Assembly (NCBI GenBank): GCA_019744895.1
Contig: JAIETV010000001.1
Location: 30,011 to 94,010, forward strand
Direction of reading: 5' to 3'
DNA from: Candidatus Babeliaceae bacterium
GTDB taxonomy: Bacteria; Babelota; Babeliae; Babelales; Babelaceae
DNA length: 64,000 bases
Part shown: one piece after another, positions 41,083-49,823 of the stretch
Position numbering within the stretch: position 1 is the first letter of the stretch
Layout: each line of letters starts with the position of its first letter
Program-made: the position numbers and the translations under genes
The notes under the pieces: model-generated
Databases searched by the model: none
What the model was told of the DNA's origin: nothing
Seen by the model: the letters and a program-made list of their open reading frames with translations, nothing else

Positions 41083-42504
41083 TATTTTTTCAAAGCTATT
41101 ATATTCAAGCAATACCGGATCAATAACTGAGTGATCTTGCGATGTTGCAAAAATTAAAATAGGGAAGTTACTTTCCTGTGATAGGTAGCGAGTAAGCCTG
41201 TTGATAATATCGGCGTATACTTCCGGGGCCACATCTTTTTGTTTATAAATCCAATCAATATCGGTAATGATTAATACCGTTGGCCCAAACTCTAAACATT
41301 CTTCTAAGACTTTATCAAGCTTTCTGTGTACCAATGATGAACCATGTATCTCATAGGTGAGCCATTGGGCAGGCGACCCAAGCGCTTTTAGTTTTTTGGT
41401 TATTTCTCCTGCAACAGCAAAAGCCATTTTACGCCCATCTGCAAGTGGCCCTTCAAATAAATAACCACGCGCCATTTTTAAATCTGCTGCACGGTATTCA
41501 TCTAAATTTATACAGAAATCTATAACAGAAGTCATAAGCAACTTAGTATTTTCGTAGCCATTGACGGTCTTAAAAGATTCTTTCGATGGCTTTGCCGGGT
41601 AGCCCGATTTGCGTGGTTTATTGATAATTTGTGCATAGGATTTGCTGAAATTTTCTTTTAGATATCTATTAATTTTTTCTATGCTCGGGGTAATATTAGG
41701 AGCGAATAATCCCGCGACTACAGCTTTGGTAAATGATGATTTATTAAGTTCATTCAGAATATCATGCGCGTAAGTTTTCAGATTTTTTCCAATACATTCA
41801 ACAACGGGAAATATCGTTTTAGTTATCTTTTCTTTACCCGACAGTGTTTCATAGTTGAGCAATTGGCTATCTGCCGAAGTAGTTTTAGGTAATTCAGGTA
41901 ATAATATTTCTGTTTTTGTGTTAATGTTAAGAAGTGATTCTAAGAGTTTTAAAGAGACATTTATAGCCATATATACTGCAAAAAAAGCAATCCAAGGTTT
42001 TGCAATTTCAAGATACGTAGCAAGTTGACTCCGTTGTAAAAAATCTTGGCCATAATAATCGAGTGCTCCAAGAAGTGTGAGTTGAAACTTGAAATAACTT
42101 ACGACTAAAGCAGTAACTTTTCTTTGTATTTCGAGTGCTTCTGTTTCCGTAATTATTTTTTCACTAATTTCATAACTTTGAATACAATCATATACACGTC
42201 TTGGCACATCGACGCAGCCTTCATTTACGCAGGTTAAAAACGTATCAATAACACATTCTATGGCACCAGGGTAACGATCCAAAAAAGAGTTTAATGTATC
42301 AAGGGCTTCAAACGTTTTTGTGTGTGCAACTTCAGGATCAACAACCAGAGGCAAACGATCTTTGCAATGTCTGATGAGTCCTTTAACCAGGGTGAGTTGC
42401 TGTTTATATACAGTATCGATAGTCGACTGTGTCAGCTCACAAAAAACCTGCGTGCTAAGAACTAGAAAAAAACTCACAACGGGTAACAAATACACTCTTT
42501 TCAT
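41071..42504 (-). CDS. FtsH-like membrane protein with degenerate AAA domain
   Basis: 477 aa: N-terminal signal/anchor (residues 3-21), an extracytoplasmic helical domain with several Cys, a second membrane segment (WIAFFAVYMAINVSLKLL, about 171-188) and a C-terminal AAA-like region. FKTVNGYENTKLLM is the usual FtsH-type lead-in (F.DV.G...AK), but Walker A reads EGPLADGRKM (351-360), with Arg for the catalytic Lys, and Walker B reads VLIITDIDW with the acidic pair lost. No protease domain. It is probably a non-hydrolysing partner of the FtsH-like protein encoded 39 nt upstream. Confidence 0.75.
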   Translation of the reverse strand: MKRVYLLPVVSFFLVLSTQVFCELTQSTIDTVYKQQLTLVKGLIRHCKDRLPLVVDPEVAHTKTFEALDTLNSFLDRYPGAIECVIDTFLTCVNEGCVDVPRRVYDCIQSYEISEKIITETEALEIQRKVTALVVSYFKFQLTLLGALDYYGQDFLQRSQLATYLEIAKPWIAFFAVYMAINVSLKLLESLLNINTKTEILLPELPKTTSADSQLLNYETLSGKEKITKTIFPVVECIGKNLKTYAHDILNELNKSSFTKAVVAGLFAPNITPSIEKINRYLKENFSKSYAQIINKPRKSGYPAKPSKESFKTVNGYENTKLLMTSVIDFCINLDEYRAADLKMARGYLFEGPLADGRKMAFAVAGEITKKLKALGSPAQWLTYEIHGSSLVHRKLDKVLEECLEFGPTVLIITDIDWIYKQKDVAPEVYADIINRLTRYLSQESNFPILIFATSQDHSVIDPVLLEYNSFEKILLA

Positions 42505-42543
42505 AGATCTTCCTCTTAAGAGATATGGTTTTATTTTAGAGTG

Positions 42544-44814
42544 TTATTGTACTATGATATCGATCTCATTTCCAGTAATACAGCGTTCTTTAAGAAGTTC
42601 AGCTACGAGCTTTTCAATGAGTGAATTATGTTCTTGCAATAATACAAACACTTCAGCTTCAAATTTTTGCAACAATTTTTCAGTCTCATCAAAAATTCTG
42701 TTTCTTTGCTCTTCAGGTAATGCTTTTACCGGAAGACCCTTAAGCGCTATCTTTTGAGCAAGTTCAAATGCTGCTTTGTAATCTTGAGCAGAGTAATCGA
42801 TATGGTAGGCGCCGAGCATTAATTTCTGGGCACTAATGCCGGCAAGATAGCGTTTGCATAATTTTTCAATTTCATTAGCATCTGAGAATGGAATTTCCTC
42901 GCGATTTGATGTTGAGATAATCGTTCCATAACGCATAGGAATAACTTCGGTATCTTTCTTTTCAGAAAGCCACAGATGATCCTCTTCAATTCTCCCATCT
43001 ACTTTTGAAATAGTTGCAAGATGTATCGTTTCGTGGATATCAAGTTTTTTATGCGCAACAATCTTACCCGCTTGATCGATGGCAGCGACTTCAGCCTCTT
43101 GCTTTGAAAGTTCGGCTGTTGAACCGATACCATGAACAATACTGTTTATGGCACGTTGCAGGTGTGCTTGGTTTACGCCTTGACCCAGAGCACGTGCTTC
43201 AAATCGGGCGTCTTTAATAATTTGTTGTAAATGGCCGTAATCGCAATCTCTTGTTTGTAATACAATACTTTTCAGATCGATAGTTTGTATATTTATGCCA
43301 TATTTTTCAAAAGTTGAAGCAAAAAACTGTGCGCGTTCGCCAATACCGGGCTTTTTGAATCTGATCACTTTACCAAAGCGCTCATGTTTAAAAAGCTCGG
43401 GAGCAAGAAGCTCCGGGTGATTTGTTGCTCCAATAATAAATACTTGCTTTAAGGGATCTTTAATTTTGTGCAATTCAGTTAACTGGGTTAAAAATTCATT
43501 AAGGAGCTCTTTGTTGCCCGTTTTTTGTAGCCCAAGAAGGTGAATCTCATCAATGAATAAAATACAGGGCGCATTGTCTAATGCATACCCGATAAGTTCT
43601 TTTAGTGATGCGATATTAGTGATCATCAAATAGTTAACTTCAATAAATTTAATTTTCTGACTCGTACCCATAGTGGTGTACAATTCATTAATAGTTGCAG
43701 CCATTGCCTTTGCAACGGCAGTTTTACCTGTTCGTGAGGGGCCGATTAAAAGACAGCATTTTGGAATTTCATTGTCTGAGCGGATATAAAGTTCTGGATC
43801 GCGTAAATAATCTAAAATTATAGTAAGTTCCCGCTTTTGATCTTCAAGACCAATAAGTGATTCATCTTCAAGGGTGGGAACATTATCAAGTGCAGTTGCA
43901 AGGCCATCGCGTTTAATATTCTTTATTCCTTTTACTTGGCTATATACATCGTGCAAGGTGTTTGAAATTTTTTTGTATTCGCGATTTGCCCACATATAGC
44001 TTTGATCAATTATTGCACTGCCTATTTCACCAAGTTTTTTATGAAATAAAGCTGCTCCTACGTGTACCATTATGGCGGCAGGTGCAAAAAACTCATTGTA
44101 AACTTTAGGGTCACTCAGTGGTTCAAAAAAATCTCGCATATAGTTTGCAAGTTCTTGTTTGAATACAATTGCTGAGACAATTCCACTGGTAACAGTTCCG
44201 CTTGTTAAATACCATTTGTAGGTTTTGAAAAAATCTTCTGCTGCGCGAATCGCTTTATTAAGCGATGTCAGACCTAATGTAGTACTCTTTTTTTCAAGCT
44301 CAGTAAGCCGTTCATCATTTTTAATAAGCACTTTAAGAAGATATTCATACGAATCGGTAAAGTTTTTATCAGGAATTAAAAGATCTTCTATTCTTGGAGC
44401 ATCAATAAGAGATATATCCGAATCAAGAGCAAGAGTGAGTCTATCTATAATATTTTTTAAAATAATAGTAATTTTTAATAAAAGCTCCGGTTCTGCTGTT
44501 ATAACACTCATTGCCTGCAGTTGATGGCAGATACTTGAGTACGCGGCTATTTTCTTAACAAGTGCACTCTTATCTGATGTTCTAATTATTCCCTTTTGCA
44601 TGCCGCCCATAATTTGTTGCACTATCGCAGTCAAAAGATCGATCTGTTTAGAACATTGCTTTTGTATCTCAAGATAAAGTGAAATACTCTGTTCTTTTGT
44701 AAGTTGTTGAATTTCAGGTTGAGACACATCTTCTATCGATTGCTCATTTACTAAGGATGCTGTCTGAAGAAAGAGCCCTGCGCATGCAATAATAATTAGA
44801 GTTTTAAGTTTCAT
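42544..44814 (-). CDS. FtsH-like AAA ATPase with inactivated M41 protease site
   Basis: 756 aa with FtsH topology: anchor or signal peptide MKLKTLIIIACAGLFLQTAS, extracytoplasmic helical domain, hydrophobic segments about 202-218 and 242-257, then AAA+ (Walker A GPSRTGKT 358-365, Walker B CILFIDEIH 417-425, VFIIGATNHPELL and arginine-finger-like HERFG) and an M41-like C-terminal domain. In the latter the HEAGH zinc motif is AIDQAGKIVA (580-584), so both His and the Glu are lost, and peptidase activity is not expected. Start at ATG 44814 as the signal begins there. Operon with the pseudo-ATPase below. Confidence 0.83.
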   Translation of the reverse strand: MKLKTLIIIACAGLFLQTASLVNEQSIEDVSQPEIQQLTKEQSISLYLEIQKQCSKQIDLLTAIVQQIMGGMQKGIIRTSDKSALVKKIAAYSSICHQLQAMSVITAEPELLLKITIILKNIIDRLTLALDSDISLIDAPRIEDLLIPDKNFTDSYEYLLKVLIKNDERLTELEKKSTTLGLTSLNKAIRAAEDFFKTYKWYLTSGTVTSGIVSAIVFKQELANYMRDFFEPLSDPKVYNEFFAPAAIMVHVGAALFHKKLGEIGSAIIDQSYMWANREYKKISNTLHDVYSQVKGIKNIKRDGLATALDNVPTLEDESLIGLEDQKRELTIILDYLRDPELYIRSDNEIPKCCLLIGPSRTGKTAVAKAMAATINELYTTMGTSQKIKFIEVNYLMITNIASLKELIGYALDNAPCILFIDEIHLLGLQKTGNKELLNEFLTQLTELHKIKDPLKQVFIIGATNHPELLAPELFKHERFGKVIRFKKPGIGERAQFFASTFEKYGINIQTIDLKSIVLQTRDCDYGHLQQIIKDARFEARALGQGVNQAHLQRAINSIVHGIGSTAELSKQEAEVAAIDQAGKIVAHKKLDIHETIHLATISKVDGRIEEDHLWLSEKKDTEVIPMRYGTIISTSNREEIPFSDANEIEKLCKRYLAGISAQKLMLGAYHIDYSAQDYKAAFELAQKIALKGLPVKALPEEQRNRIFDETEKLLQKFEAEVFVLLQEHNSLIEKLVAELLKERCITGNEIDIIVQ

Positions 44815-45075
44815 TGGTAAATTCTCATGGGAAAATATGTTAGTTACGTTATAAGATTCAGTATATAGAAATGGTAAAAATTTAAAAGTTCTGTGGTATA
44901 TACCCGCAGAAAGCTCGAGTCCACACAATAATATTTATTCAAATTGAAATAAATTTATAAGGGTTAAGCTCTATGCTTACTACTTTTATTAAGATATTTT
45001 ATTTACTCTATCATTTTAAGTATACTGAGATACGCAAAAATTAAAAAATTACTATGGTAAGCAAGGCTTTTTATT

Positions 45076-46527
45076 ATGAATATTTTTCTACGTTTTTTAT
45101 GTGTAACAGCCCTTATTGCGGGTATTTCTGCTGTGGGTTACTATGGGTACCGTTTACGTGGCTATAAAGCCAGGACGCCGCAGTATAATTGGAAGGCTGT
45201 TGAGACAAAAAAGAATATTATTCCTGTTGCCATTATAGGCTCGGGCCCTGCAGGTTTGAGCGCCGCACTTTACACATCACGCGCTCATTTACATACGGTT
45301 GTTTTTCAAGGGCCCCAGGCAGGCGGGCAACTTATGAGCACCAGTGAGGTAGAAAATTGGCCGGGCATTGGAAAAAAGCAAGGGCCTGAAATTATGAAAG
45401 CCGTTTCTGAACAGGCGCAACATTTTGGCGCAGTACTTTTGAATGACACGATAAAAAAAGTAAATTTTTCTGTTTGGCCCTATGAACTTACAACTTCAGA
45501 AGATACCCTTGTGTATGCCTTAGCGGTTATTATTTCAACCGGAGCTTCACCAGAGCGCTTAAAAGATGTCCCTGGTGAAGAGAAATATTGGGGCAAAGGG
45601 GTTACTGGGTGTGCGATTTGTGACGCCGCTTTTTATAAAGACAAAGATGTAGTCGTTGTTGGTGGTGGTGATTCGGCTGCTGAACAGGCCCTACAATTGA
45701 CTGCCTACGCCCGCCACATAACCATCTTAGTCCGCGGTGAAAAAATGCGCGCATCGGCAGCTATGCAGGATCGTCTTAAGAGATTTGATTATATTAAAAT
45801 TATCTACAATACCGCCATTACCGAAATTGAAGGCGATGGTGAGCATGTTACCGGAATTCAGTTAAAAACAGATAAAGGTACGCAGCATATGCCTATTGAT
45901 GGCGTTTTTCTTGCAATAGGGCATAAGCCAAATACCGCACTTTTTAAAGATCAGATAGCCTTTACCCCAGGTGGGTATATTGCTCATCAGTGCAGAACTC
46001 AAGAAACTTCACAAGCGGGTGTTTTTGCAGCAGGTGATGCTTCTGATGAGCGGTACCGTCAGGCTGCAGTAGCAAGTGGTGATGGCGTTAAAGCTGCTCT
46101 TGATGCAGAACGTTTCTTGCAGCATATCGGATTTGATGAGATTTATGCTAAAAAGATTGAACGTAAATTCTATGATCCTATTATATCTTCTCTGGGTGAC
46201 GAAATTCAAGCTATTGAATCCATTGAGCAGTTTGACAAGATTATTTCAGAAAGCACTGTGCCGGTTATTGCGGATTTTTATACTAAATTCTGTTCGTCAT
46301 GTTTGCAGATGCTGCCGTTTGTTCAGGCGATAGCGGCTCAAATGAAAGATCGTGTTATATGTGTTAAAGTTGATATAGAAAAGATCCCAGAACTTAAAGA
46401 GCGTTATTCGATTTCAACCGTTCCCTTCTTTGTAGTTATTAAAAAAGGCTTAGTTGTTGGCCGTTATAATGATGTAATGACCAAACGTGAGTTTTTTGAT
46501 TTTGCAACCCGTTTTATTAATGAGTAG
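45076..46527 (+). CDS. Membrane-anchored thioredoxin reductase-thioredoxin fusion
   Basis: 483 aa. N-terminal transmembrane anchor (residues 4-24) followed by YRLRGYKAR, so by the positive-inside rule the rest probably faces the cytoplasm. TrxR: FAD motif IIGSGPAGLSAAL (53-65), redox CAIC (179-182), NADPH motif VVVVGGGDSAAEQAL, and VFAAGDA. A thioredoxin domain follows (about 375-483) with CSSC around 405 in place of the usual CGPC, and the cis-Pro in STVPFFVV. Similar fusions occur in Mycobacterium leprae. Next gene encodes a second TrxR three bases downstream. Confidence 0.92.
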   Translation: MNIFLRFLCVTALIAGISAVGYYGYRLRGYKARTPQYNWKAVETKKNIIPVAIIGSGPAGLSAALYTSRAHLHTVVFQGPQAGGQLMSTSEVENWPGIGKKQGPEIMKAVSEQAQHFGAVLLNDTIKKVNFSVWPYELTTSEDTLVYALAVIISTGASPERLKDVPGEEKYWGKGVTGCAICDAAFYKDKDVVVVGGGDSAAEQALQLTAYARHITILVRGEKMRASAAMQDRLKRFDYIKIIYNTAITEIEGDGEHVTGIQLKTDKGTQHMPIDGVFLAIGHKPNTALFKDQIAFTPGGYIAHQCRTQETSQAGVFAAGDASDERYRQAAVASGDGVKAALDAERFLQHIGFDEIYAKKIERKFYDPIISSLGDEIQAIESIEQFDKIISESTVPVIADFYTKFCSSCLQMLPFVQAIAAQMKDRVICVKVDIEKIPELKERYSISTVPFFVVIKKGLVVGRYNDVMTKREFFDFATRFINE

Positions 46528-46530
46528 CGT

Positions 46531-47523
46531 ATGTTAAAAAAGATAGTATTCATTTGTCTGACTCTTTGCTTTCACGTCAAGCAGGCCGCACAGGATAATT
46601 ACTACCCACTTATTATTATCGGTGGTGGAGTCGCGGGATATTCTTCAGCAATTTATGCTGGCAATGCACGCATTCCTACAGTAGTTTTTGTCGGGCCCAG
46701 AGCTGGTGGGCAACTTGCAGTAGCAGGTATTGTAGAAAATATGCCCGGTGTATTACCACAATATGGTTATTCAATTATTGAACAGCTTGAAAATCAAGCC
46801 CGAACATTTGGTGCCACATTGGTATATGACACTATCACATCTATAGCAGAATATAAGCAACCTGGGGCTCGCTTTATTCTTACTACTCAAGAGGGTATTG
46901 AATATTATGCAGATGCGGTAGTTATTGCAACCGGTTCTGCTCCGCGTACACTTGGTGTTCCGGGAGAATCAGATTTTTGGGGCAAAGGTGTTTCAACCTG
47001 TGCTATTTGCGATTGTACGCTTACCCAAGATAGAGACGTTGTTATTGTCGGCGGTGGCGATGCTGCAATAGAAGAAGCCCTGCAATTAGCTCCCTATGCA
47101 AAAACTATTACCTTGTTGCTACGAAGCAACAGTTTCAGAGCTAGCCCACGCATGCAAGAAAAGTTATTATCGTTTAATCATATCTCTTATCGCTATGATG
47201 TAGAAGTTGAGGAAATATGCGGGCAAGACCGTATGACGGGTGTTAAGATTTATGACAAAGTAACTGATAGTCACGAGTTTTTGCCAGCTCAGGGTCTGTT
47301 TTTAGCAATTGGTCAGATACCTCAGACCGATTTTATTAAAGATATGGTTCAGTGCGATAAGTATGGTTACATTTCATTAATTGATCGACAAGAAACTTCC
47401 GTTAAAGGTATATTTGCCGCAGGCGATGTTACGGATAATCGTTACCGTCAGGCTATTGTTGCAAGTGGCGATGCGGCCAAAGCAGCACTTGATGCCATCG
47501 CTTTTTTGCGCGGTATAGAGTAG
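46531..47523 (+). CDS. Thioredoxin-reductase-like protein with signal peptide
   Basis: 330 aa, paralog of the TrxR part of the preceding gene. N-terminus MLKKIVFICLTLCFHVKQAA looks like a cleavable signal peptide, putting the enzyme in the periplasm. FAD motif IIIGGGVAGYSSAIYA, redox CAIC (157-160), VVIVGGGDAAIEEAL and FAAGDV motifs are intact. Without a periplasmic NADPH source its electron supply is unclear. Co-transcribed with the fused enzyme; strong hairpin follows. Cys-rich exported genes lie just downstream. Confidence 0.88.
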   Translation: MLKKIVFICLTLCFHVKQAAQDNYYPLIIIGGGVAGYSSAIYAGNARIPTVVFVGPRAGGQLAVAGIVENMPGVLPQYGYSIIEQLENQARTFGATLVYDTITSIAEYKQPGARFILTTQEGIEYYADAVVIATGSAPRTLGVPGESDFWGKGVSTCAICDCTLTQDRDVVIVGGGDAAIEEALQLAPYAKTITLLLRSNSFRASPRMQEKLLSFNHISYRYDVEVEEICGQDRMTGVKIYDKVTDSHEFLPAQGLFLAIGQIPQTDFIKDMVQCDKYGYISLIDRQETSVKGIFAAGDVTDNRYRQAIVASGDAAKAALDAIAFLRGIE

Positions 47524-47538
47524 ATTTTTACTATTCAT

Positions 47539-47608
47539 CTAAAATAGTAAACAAGAATGATAAAGTCAAAAACTATTCTTAACTTTATCATTCTTGTTTA
47601 CTATTTAG
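47539..47608. terminator. Long bidirectional hairpin terminator
   Basis: Left arm 47539-47566 and right arm 47582-47608 are complementary over 27 bp with one extra A on the left; loop about 15 bases. Between convergent genes (47523 and 47615). The stem is unusually long for a terminator. Confidence 0.85.
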
Positions 47609-47614
47609 TTATTC

Positions 47615-48079
47615 TTAGTTACAAGCTAATGCTATACGCGCTTTTGGATGTATTTTAGGATCTATAGATTCGCAACATTTTTCACTTAAGGTTGTTTTTG
47701 CCGTTGCAGGTAGGTTAGAAAGCTGACCACCAGCTAAAGCAGCAAAGTTACATGCTTGTTCTTTCCCAACAAGTCTGTCAGCTTCTATATTTGGGCATCC
47801 TCCAAGAACGTTTTTAGTAACGTTAGGATGATTGCTTTTAAATTTAGGAAATTTACAACAGGTTTGTTGCGCAGAGTCTTTTAACCCAGGCACTACTGAG
47901 TTTACAAGACTAGTAGCTGTAACACCCATAAGTCCATAAGCATTACATGCCATCTCTGTAGCATTTACTAGTTTCGGTTCTACGTTCATCAGATCTTCGT
48001 GAAAGTATGCATTGACAGAATTTATTATGATCGTTAAAGCCATAAAAATTAGAGCTTTAGTTTTTAAATGTGTCTTCAT
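47615..48079 (-). CDS. Exported Cys-rich protein with internal duplication
   Basis: 154 aa with a signal peptide (MKTHLKTKALIFMALTIIINSVNA). The mature part consists of two similar halves, each with the pattern AC(N)...G...L......L....CC...K.HP....aC: first MACNAYGLMG...CCKFPKFKSNHP...GC, then QACNFAALAG...CCESIDPKIHP...AC. Eight Cys in all, four per half, so two disulfides per repeat are likely. No known family. Convergent with the exported TrxR gene. Confidence 0.75.
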   Translation of the reverse strand: MKTHLKTKALIFMALTIIINSVNAYFHEDLMNVEPKLVNATEMACNAYGLMGVTATSLVNSVVPGLKDSAQQTCCKFPKFKSNHPNVTKNVLGGCPNIEADRLVGKEQACNFAALAGGQLSNLPATAKTTLSEKCCESIDPKIHPKARIALACN

Positions 48080-48341
48080 AAATAACCTCTTTTTAAAATA
48101 TGTTAATAAATAGAAGCATTACTTTAAGCTTCATTTTAATAATCTCATAAATAAAACAATAAAATCAATATTATTTAACTTAATTTTTTTTAAACCTTGA
48201 AATCATTGGTTTTCTATGAATAAAGGGGCAATTTTTTAAATATAATTGACAAATATGTAATTAATATGCAACTCTAAATAGTAAGAAGTGTTTACTTCAA
48301 TACGTTAAAAAAAGTGTAGTATCTAATTAAAAAGGAAAATT

Positions 48342-48731
48342 ATGTTTAAAAAAAGAATGTTTCTTTTTACACTACTAGGCTTAGGCTTTTCAGCTTATCT
48401 AAATTCCTATTATTACCGTATTCGTAACGGGCTTAATTTTAAAGGAAACACCGAAACGATAGATAAAATAACACTTTTTGCCAAATTTGGCGGTTCGCAC
48501 GAGCAGTTTTATATACCATATAATAGCTATATAGAATGGTACACAAATGGCGCGTGTTTAGATGGAATTAGTGTTGATCATCCGAGGCTTGGTTCGATGT
48601 TTACCAGGCCGGGCTGGGGTAAAAGCAAGCTTGGCGTTGTTCCGACAACGGGATTTGAGCTAGCATGTCGTGATTTTACAGCTGCATTAAAATATGATCC
48701 ATATGGGGATATAGTTTTTGTTGAAGAATAA
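48342..48731 (+). CDS. Small exported beta-rich protein (paralog of 48749 gene)
   Basis: 129 aa; hydrophobic signal (MFKKRMFLFTLLGLGFSAYLNS). Mature YYYRIRNGLNFKGNTE with beta-strand pattern, GACLDGISV and a late ACRDFTAALKYDP that matches LCRDYQGTISVDP of the neighbouring protein. Same exported family as 48749-49123 and 32945-33292. Begins a three-gene rightward operon (48342, 48749, 49135). Function unknown. Confidence 0.72.
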   Translation: MFKKRMFLFTLLGLGFSAYLNSYYYRIRNGLNFKGNTETIDKITLFAKFGGSHEQFYIPYNSYIEWYTNGACLDGISVDHPRLGSMFTRPGWGKSKLGVVPTTGFELACRDFTAALKYDPYGDIVFVEE

Positions 48732-48748
48732 GTTAGTAAAGGGTCTTT

Positions 48749-49123
48749 ATGAAAAAAAATATAATAAATGTAATGAGTATGTTCTTACTAAGTGTCAGTA
48801 CTTCAAAAATTTTACCGTGGAAATACACATTTAATAATAACTGCGGAGAATCGCTTTATTTAGCGATATGCAAAGCTACTTGTAATTGCCAGGTCTCAGG
48901 CGAAATTAAACCTGGGAAAGCTTTTACTTTTTATACGGGCGGTTGTTGTTTGGATTATCTTGAAATAAATGCAGGTTCTAGAGATTATCAAGTAACGGTT
49001 CGCCCAGGTCAAAGCAATGGGAACGTTTCTTTGCCTCAAACTGGTGCAGGGTGGCTCTGCAGAGACTACCAAGGAACTATCAGTGTTGATCCTCAGGATA
49101 AAAATAAATTTATATTAGGCTAA
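48749..49123 (+). CDS. Small exported Cys-rich protein
   Basis: 124 aa; signal peptide MKKNIINVMSMFLLSVSTS. Mature WKYTFNNNCGESLYLAICKA with the Cys-dense ATCNCQ, then GEIKPGKAFTFYTGGCCLDYLEI and WLCRDYQGTISVDP. Seven Cys, more than its paralogs (48342, 32945). Probably a disulfide-stabilised beta-sandwich in the envelope or outside. Second gene of the 48342-49761 operon; AAAGGG 6 nt before the start. Confidence 0.72.
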   Translation: MKKNIINVMSMFLLSVSTSKILPWKYTFNNNCGESLYLAICKATCNCQVSGEIKPGKAFTFYTGGCCLDYLEINAGSRDYQVTVRPGQSNGNVSLPQTGAGWLCRDYQGTISVDPQDKNKFILG

Positions 49124-49134
49124 GGAAAAAAGAT

Positions 49135-49761
49135 ATGAAAAAAATTATAGCGCCCATTTTTTTTATGTTATGCCTTACCAGAACACATCTTTCAGCAGAA
49201 ACTGTCTATGATCTGTATCAGCCCTGTACTTATGGGAACAATGATGCTGGTTGGCAAGCTAAAATTAAAAACAATACCAAAAAAACTATCAAAGGTAAGA
49301 TGTTTTATGCGCTTGCCAGTTATGACCTTGCAGTAGCAGAATTTGAAATACCAGCTGGCGATTTATTACTCCTTAATTCTTGTCTGGTTAAAAATCGTAT
49401 GGGGCTTGTCTCACAAACAGCTGTTTCAGCTTCTGGTAAAGTGGCTGAAAAAACATTAAAGGCTCTGGAAGTACCAGTTTCAGGAGAAGTAGTTGGCGCT
49501 ATTCTAGATAGCCAGCTCCAATACCCTGTATGTTTTCAACGCGTTGAATTCGTTTATGAGGAAACGTTAGGAAACAACGCTTTTAGTTCTAGACCACCTA
49601 CAAAAAAGACCTACACATATTATCATAGTTTTGGGCCATTACAAACAGGAATTGTTTGTTATAATCTTGACATGAAGCTTGAAGAATCTAACTCAGAGCT
49701 CGTATTAAAATCAGAAAATGGCGAAACCTGGCGGTGGACAGATAAAATTCTGACTACTTAA
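49135..49761 (+). CDS. Exported hypothetical protein
   Basis: 208 aa with signal peptide MKKIIAPIFFMLCLTRTHLSA. The mature part starts ETVYDLYQPCTYGNNDAGWQ and has beta-strand stretches (WQAKIKNNTKKTIKGKMFYA; KKTYTYYHSFGPLQTGI). It shares the strand-rich style and the NNT...G pattern of its two operon neighbours but with longer loops. No known family. Third gene of the operon, 11 nt after the second. Confidence 0.68.
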   Translation: MKKIIAPIFFMLCLTRTHLSAETVYDLYQPCTYGNNDAGWQAKIKNNTKKTIKGKMFYALASYDLAVAEFEIPAGDLLLLNSCLVKNRMGLVSQTAVSASGKVAEKTLKALEVPVSGEVVGAILDSQLQYPVCFQRVEFVYEETLGNNAFSSRPPTKKTYTYYHSFGPLQTGIVCYNLDMKLEESNSELVLKSENGETWRWTDKILTT

Positions 49762-49797
49762 AATTAAAACCAGAGTAGGGTTTTTAAAAATACTCGT

Positions 49798-49823
49798 AGC
49801 AGGGTTAAGAATTTAACCCTGCT
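49798..49823. terminator. Hairpin between convergent genes
   Basis: AGCAGGGTTAA (49798-49808) and TTAACCCTGCT (49813-49823) form a perfect stem with a 4-base loop. No T-run directly follows on either strand and it overlaps the last codons of the SbcC gene, so termination is plausible but weak. Confidence 0.45.
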
